From Planctomycetota bacterium (GTDB lineage Bacteria > Planctomycetota > UBA1135 > UBA2386), in assembly GCA_003235605.1 (NCBI GenBank), contig QJVU01000387.1:1-9818 (forward strand): DNA of 9,818 nt. Direction: 5' to 3'. The translations under genes were made by a program, and so were the position numbers. The notes under the pieces were generated by a model. It saw nothing but the letters and a program-made list of their open reading frames with translations. It made no database searches and had not been told where the DNA came from. Each line of letters starts with the position of its first letter. Position 1 is the first letter of the stretch. This document shows, in pieces, positions 7,101 through 9,818 of the stretch.

Positions 7101-9818
7101 CAGGTGCCAGGGGGAGAACAGGGTGCGCAGGCGCTCGGTGGGGAGAACCTGTGGTCCCAGGGCCGCACCGTGGACGGCCACGTAGCCGACGAGAAGGGAC
7201 AGCAGCACGACAGCCCCCGAGCCGGCGCAGCGAGCGGCCAGCAGCACCACGACGATCAGGGTGATCTCCTGGGCGGGGGTCAGCGCCAGGGTACCCACGA
7301 AGTCCAGGACCACCGCCCCGGCCATGGCCACCGCAAGCACCACGACACCGAATTGCAGCACCTGCAGCAGCGAGCGCGTTCTGGCGCGGAGCGGCGCGAA
7401 GGGCTCGGACAACAGCAGCAACGCCTGCACGACAAGGGCATGTGCCAACACCGGCCAGGCCGCGCTGTCGATGTGCAGACGCGGCAGCAGTGGGCCGACT
7501 CCAGGCGTTTGCCAGGCCAGGAGCGTCAGCAGCGGCAGTGCGAACAGGACCACGCCGTGGGCGCGGGTGCCCCGGCGTACCTCGTGCCATGCACAGTGCA
7601 GCGACACCAGCGTGACCAGGGGCAGAAGCTCACGGACCCCTGCACCATCGAGGATCGACAGTGCACAGATGACGCCGACAATCGTGCTACCGACCTCCAG
7701 CACTGCCAGCGTCGGCCGGAGCAGCAGGTCCCGCGACCAGGACGCCGGGAGACCCCAGCGGTAGACGGGACAGAGAGCGCTCAGGATGACGCCGGTGTGG
7801 AACAGCGGCCAGTGCCAACGGGGCTGATCGGACAGCGAGACATGGAACACGCACATCGCGACCAGCAGCTGAATCCAGCCGAGGTGCACCAGGCCCCGCG
7901 CCCACGGCCGTTCGCGGTTATAGGTGCCAAGCAGCGTCCAGTTGACGGCGATGACCCCGAGTGCCGTCGCGGTCTTGGGACCCACCCCCGCCACCACGTT
8001 GCGAACGAGGGTGACGGTGTCGGTCTTGAGGATCAGGAACGACACCGAGGCCAACAACGGCCAGGTGAACAGCGAGTGGTCCCGCCGCTGCAGCGGGAAC
8101 GGCGTGCGGTCCAGGAAGCGGTCGCCGGCCGAGAGTTGCTCGAGGGCTCGCCAGCGGCGCAGCAGGAAGCAAGCCACTGTCATGACCAGGGCGGTCAGTG
8201 CGCTGCCCAACCCGGTGCCCCAGCCTAGTTGCTCGAGGGTCCTCGCGTATTGGACCTTCAGCTCCGGGAACAGGACGATGACAATGACTGCGGCCATCAA
8301 GGCTGGCACGAGCGATCGCGAGAACCAGGTGGCAAACAGCAGGCATCCGGTCATCAGCAGCGGCCCGACGTAGACCATGAGCACCCGATGCCAGAGCAGG
8401 TCTTGGGGGCTGGGAGCCTGCTGTTCCAGCGCCACTCGCAGGAGCATGCCAACCACGGCCAGGGCACCGTAGGTCCACAGCACGGTGGAGCGGGCGCGCA
8501 ACACGAGGTCGGTGGGCAAGATCCATGTGCAAACCAGCCACAGGATCGACAACACGGCCAGGCCAAAGACCATGGTGTTGCCGTGCAGGCTTCGGCCCAG
8601 CATGTCGACGCAGCCCAGGTAGGGTAGTGCAACCGCCAGCACGACCATGGCGGTGTGCATCCAGGTCAAGCGCCGTTCGCGGTGGGCGTTGATCACAAGC
8701 CACGAAGCCACCACCAGCAGGCAGCCGGCAGTCCACACCGGTGGCGAGCGGAACTGCCACTGCGCCAGCACGGCGATCACCACGGTGACGAACAGCGTGG
8801 CGTTTCGCACGCCGGCGACGGCAGCACGCAGTGCGGTCTGCGCGACAGGTCTGCGCAGGGCCTCGAGGCCGAGACCCACGCCGAGGCCGACGGCGGGCAG
8901 CCATGCGCGGTCGAAACCGTCCAGCAGACCCACGGAGCCGGCCCCCAACGCTAGCAGCGTCACGCCGATCCATCCGTGGGCGGGGTGGCGTTGCGCGCTG
9001 GCCTCGTAGAGCCACACCAGACCCGCCAGCAGGAACGCGGCGATGCGCATCTGCTCCTGGGCCTGGCCCATGAGGCAGCCCACGAGGATCAGCGCAAAGC
9101 CCAGGAACGACTCACCCCCGTGGGCAGCGCGCTGCTCGGCCAGCTGCTGCACCCGGCGCTCGACATGCAAGAGCAGACCGCCCGCGAGCACAAGCATCGG
9201 TGCGTAGGTGTGAACCTGGGGCAGACGACCCAGCCCGGCATGCACCCAGGCAAACACCTGCAGGAACGTCACCACGAGGGTGGCCCCGAAGAACCACAGC
9301 ACCCGGCGGTCCTGCGCGAGGTCTCGGGTCAGCACCCGGTTGGTGAACGCCACGACGGTGAAGGCCAGGCCCAGGAAGCCGAGGTAGAAGCCGCTGCCCA
9401 GGACCAGGGGCAAGTCCTGATTGTCGGTACCTGCCAGGCCCTCGGCGATGGGACGGAGGGTGACGAGGCCGTTCAACAACAGTAGCGTGGTGCCCAGGAG
9501 CGCGCCCAGGGAGGCGTGGACGGCGGTGCACCAGCGCCTGAGACCCAGGCCGAAGAACCCCAGGTACAACGCTGCCACCCCCAAGACCAAGGGTAGGCGG
9601 TAGCCGGCGACGGCGGCGTCGTCCCCCAGCAGCGATACGGTCATGAAGTTGGCCGGCAACAGGCAGATGGCCGCGCCGCGCAGGATCGCGGCGGTGTCTC
9701 GGCACTGGGGCTCCTTCTGATCGAGCCAGCTGCCTAGCCAGGCGAGGCCCGCGGTGAAGCCTCCGAGCAGGCCGGGGAGGATCGTCCAGCGGACCAGCCA
9801 GGTACGGTTCCAGCTCTG
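4131..9818 (-). CDS. Giant polytopic integral membrane protein of unknown function (about 60 predicted membrane segments; 5' end outside the window)
   Basis: I do not recognise this protein. The frame runs from the right edge (9818) to TAG at 4131-4133, giving at least 1895 residues. It is open with no stop before 9818: reading leftwards the codons beyond 9659 still encode a membrane-like stretch (ILPGLLGGFTAGLAWLG and AAILRGAAICLLPANF), so TTG at 9659 is not the real start. By eye there are about 60 hydrophobic helices of 15-22 residues, separated by short loops, with no sizeable soluble domain and no catalytic, nucleotide-binding or metal motif that I can identify. The basic tail KTHREPLNRRIQDWRRRLGEWE, with several Arg/Lys, suggests a cytoplasmic C terminus. 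The last helices (GGFLQIRVYVLLGFAG then a two-helix end) loosely resemble the ends of bacterial DUF2157/DUF2339-type membrane proteins, from memory only, but this one is much longer than those. Several stretches look like diverged copies of each other (see findings). The gene converges on fdhA with a 28-base gap, so it is not in that operon. Coding reality is well supported by length and by consistent transmembrane composition; function is unknown. Confidence 0.85.
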   Translation of the reverse strand, partial: QSWNRTWLVRWTILPGLLGGFTAGLAWLGSWLDQKEPQCRDTAAILRGAAICLLPANFMTVSLLGDDAAVAGYRLPLVLGVAALYLGFFGLGLRRWCTAVHASLGALLGTTLLLLNGLVTLRPIAEGLAGTDNQDLPLVLGSGFYLGFLGLAFTVVAFTNRVLTRDLAQDRRVLWFFGATLVVTFLQVFAWVHAGLGRLPQVHTYAPMLVLAGGLLLHVERRVQQLAEQRAAHGGESFLGFALILVGCLMGQAQEQMRIAAFLLAGLVWLYEASAQRHPAHGWIGVTLLALGAGSVGLLDGFDRAWLPAVGLGVGLGLEALRRPVAQTALRAAVAGVRNATLFVTVVIAVLAQWQFRSPPVWTAGCLLVVASWLVINAHRERRLTWMHTAMVVLAVALPYLGCVDMLGRSLHGNTMVFGLAVLSILWLVCTWILPTDLVLRARSTVLWTYGALAVVGMLLRVALEQQAPSPQDLLWHRVLMVYVGPLLMTGCLLFATWFSRSLVPALMAAVIVIVLFPELKVQYARTLEQLGWGTGLGSALTALVMTVACFLLRRWRALEQLSAGDRFLDRTPFPLQRRDHSLFTWPLLASVSFLILKTDTVTLVRNVVAGVGPKTATALGVIAVNWTLLGTYNRERPWARGLVHLGWIQLLVAMCVFHVSLSDQPRWHWPLFHTGVILSALCPVYRWGLPASWSRDLLLRPTLAVLEVGSTIVGVICALSILDGAGVRELLPLVTLVSLHCAWHEVRRGTRAHGVVLFALPLLTLLAWQTPGVGPLLPRLHIDSAAWPVLAHALVVQALLLLSEPFAPLRARTRSLLQVLQFGVVVLAVAMAGAVVLDFVGTLALTPAQEITLIVVVLLAARCAGSGAVVLLSLLVGYVAVHGAALGPQVLPTERLRTLFSPWHLATLAAALPLAYALGRFLHRALPQLVEAPEPLLRRVASVRVWLLAPATVLACLAALYHTIHPALREAPQQLATPYLGAVAVGLAGLLWRRSVLFAIAGVLLTLGNVHAVRVLCGAYLLEQGLSHIHLICLGLVASLLVAFVLRPLLRSSRSSQTGLDQASIGAAGLVLLLLAANYLVHPNLLNVSNTRFLVSGIMAWLAGLAFRYVARRADDLSPRSVDFLEGAYHFGVTLALWCAALLIPPLRQPNVALLALSAPVYYFAARAELAYGRGLDVARRYRLSAATIGFAILALYAARGGFHLVLFPDSPVDTSHYHVNSPWIMVLGLLLLRLHGLGGTYWLALYGGLAVMVGSFFALTWLPKLSPFAHVVPAAWCSVAMAHFWTLTTNQRSPLSTGIQRLAGITHEEWSSLRRAWGWCLLAGTHLTVAIAVLDHDTQEQGLVIAPLLLGAGSVLIHHGVLLRLPSYFVVAGLELLLALHTDFVVPSYLDRDHVVWALLGMWALLLGMERGGFRVAPAAATLATVTALHVLYHGPCSQVGLWATAVAGALGAITPLSGDIRNRDYLAAGLLLAVPTWLAYFSQFTPAAVRQAALVPIARLPWPYLTAATALLLTALVALVSSHRSVVPPAGRPRLYHKVVWWLSEAGATLHVVLLATSMALTVGVQALRYHQAFEIEVLVLLCLLYASFAVSWFANARRLAGRGAMASYIASKLSVLLLLLAIRHHLVLTTDFWRLEYDVWASLIASFLLVGARQLFGPQPSEMRVPITVAMLALPAFSLIWTVANDLSTDTTLMVVGLHSLMFSFLGKDDRESPYHLVAVAGFVAFVMITLWSKLELRTLQAYVVPVGLGILVLLQMFRERVEPHLRNTIRLVTLMAMLGSAGYYALADPRYPIAFHLTLLALCLLAMGLGGFLQIRVYVLLGFAGVVVTLASILYRAFSGMERAARLTWLGTLVLLLGAALVAGAIYYKTHREPLNRRIQDWRRRLGEWE

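Noticed and set aside
4932..8228. A 1098-codon open frame on the + strand opposite the giant membrane gene.
   Set aside because: Its translation is a low-complexity mix of Gln, His, Gly, Arg and Glu, which is what the complement of Leu/Val/Ala-rich codons (CTG, GTG, GCC) gives in high-GC DNA. It shows no domain, and the opposite strand has a coherent transmembrane protein over a longer span.
1..9818. CRISPR arrays, tRNA or rRNA genes, insertion sequences, attachment sites.
   Set aside because: Coding sequence fills nearly the whole window and I saw no regularly spaced repeats, cloverleaf sequences, terminal inverted repeats or transposase motifs on either strand.

Overview
The window holds three genes and almost no intergenic DNA. 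The sequence is GC-rich (about two-thirds G+C by eye), and third codon positions are mostly G or C. The host must decode UGA as selenocysteine. A GC-rich, selenocysteine-using bacterium with anaerobic or formate metabolism fits, for example something in or near Myxococcota or the former Deltaproteobacteria, but no marker gene fixes the taxonomy and this placement is a weak inference.

Left part (1-4102, + strand): two co-directional genes for a soluble-type NAD(P)-linked formate dehydrogenase. The first (1-1341, possibly 5'-truncated by the window) is a NuoF/51-kDa-type flavoprotein subunit that carries the NAD(H), FMN and [4Fe-4S] sites. Nineteen bases later comes the catalytic subunit FdhA (1361-4102, 913 residues). 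FdhA reads straight through an in-frame TGA at 2459-2461. This codon lies exactly at the metal-ligand Cys/Sec position of formate dehydrogenases and is followed by a GC-rich stem-loop with a GGUCU loop at the same distance as in E. coli fdhF. It is therefore one selenoprotein gene, although routine annotation would report two broken genes (stop at 2461, then a GTG start at 2474). Electrons would flow between formate/CO2 at the molybdenum or tungsten bis-pterin site, several Fe-S clusters in FdhA, and the FMN/NAD(H) site of the NuoF-like partner.

Middle (4103-4130): only 28 bases separate two converging genes. They can form a weak hairpin, possibly a terminator for the formate dehydrogenase transcript.

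Right part (4131-9818, - strand): one very large gene that runs off the right edge. At least 1895 residues are visible, almost all of them hydrophobic helices; I count about 60 likely membrane-spanning segments. I do not recognise the protein. There are signs that it was built by repeated duplication of a helix-hairpin unit. This gene is the main candidate for something undescribed; the selenocysteine formate dehydrogenase is the most secure non-trivial result.
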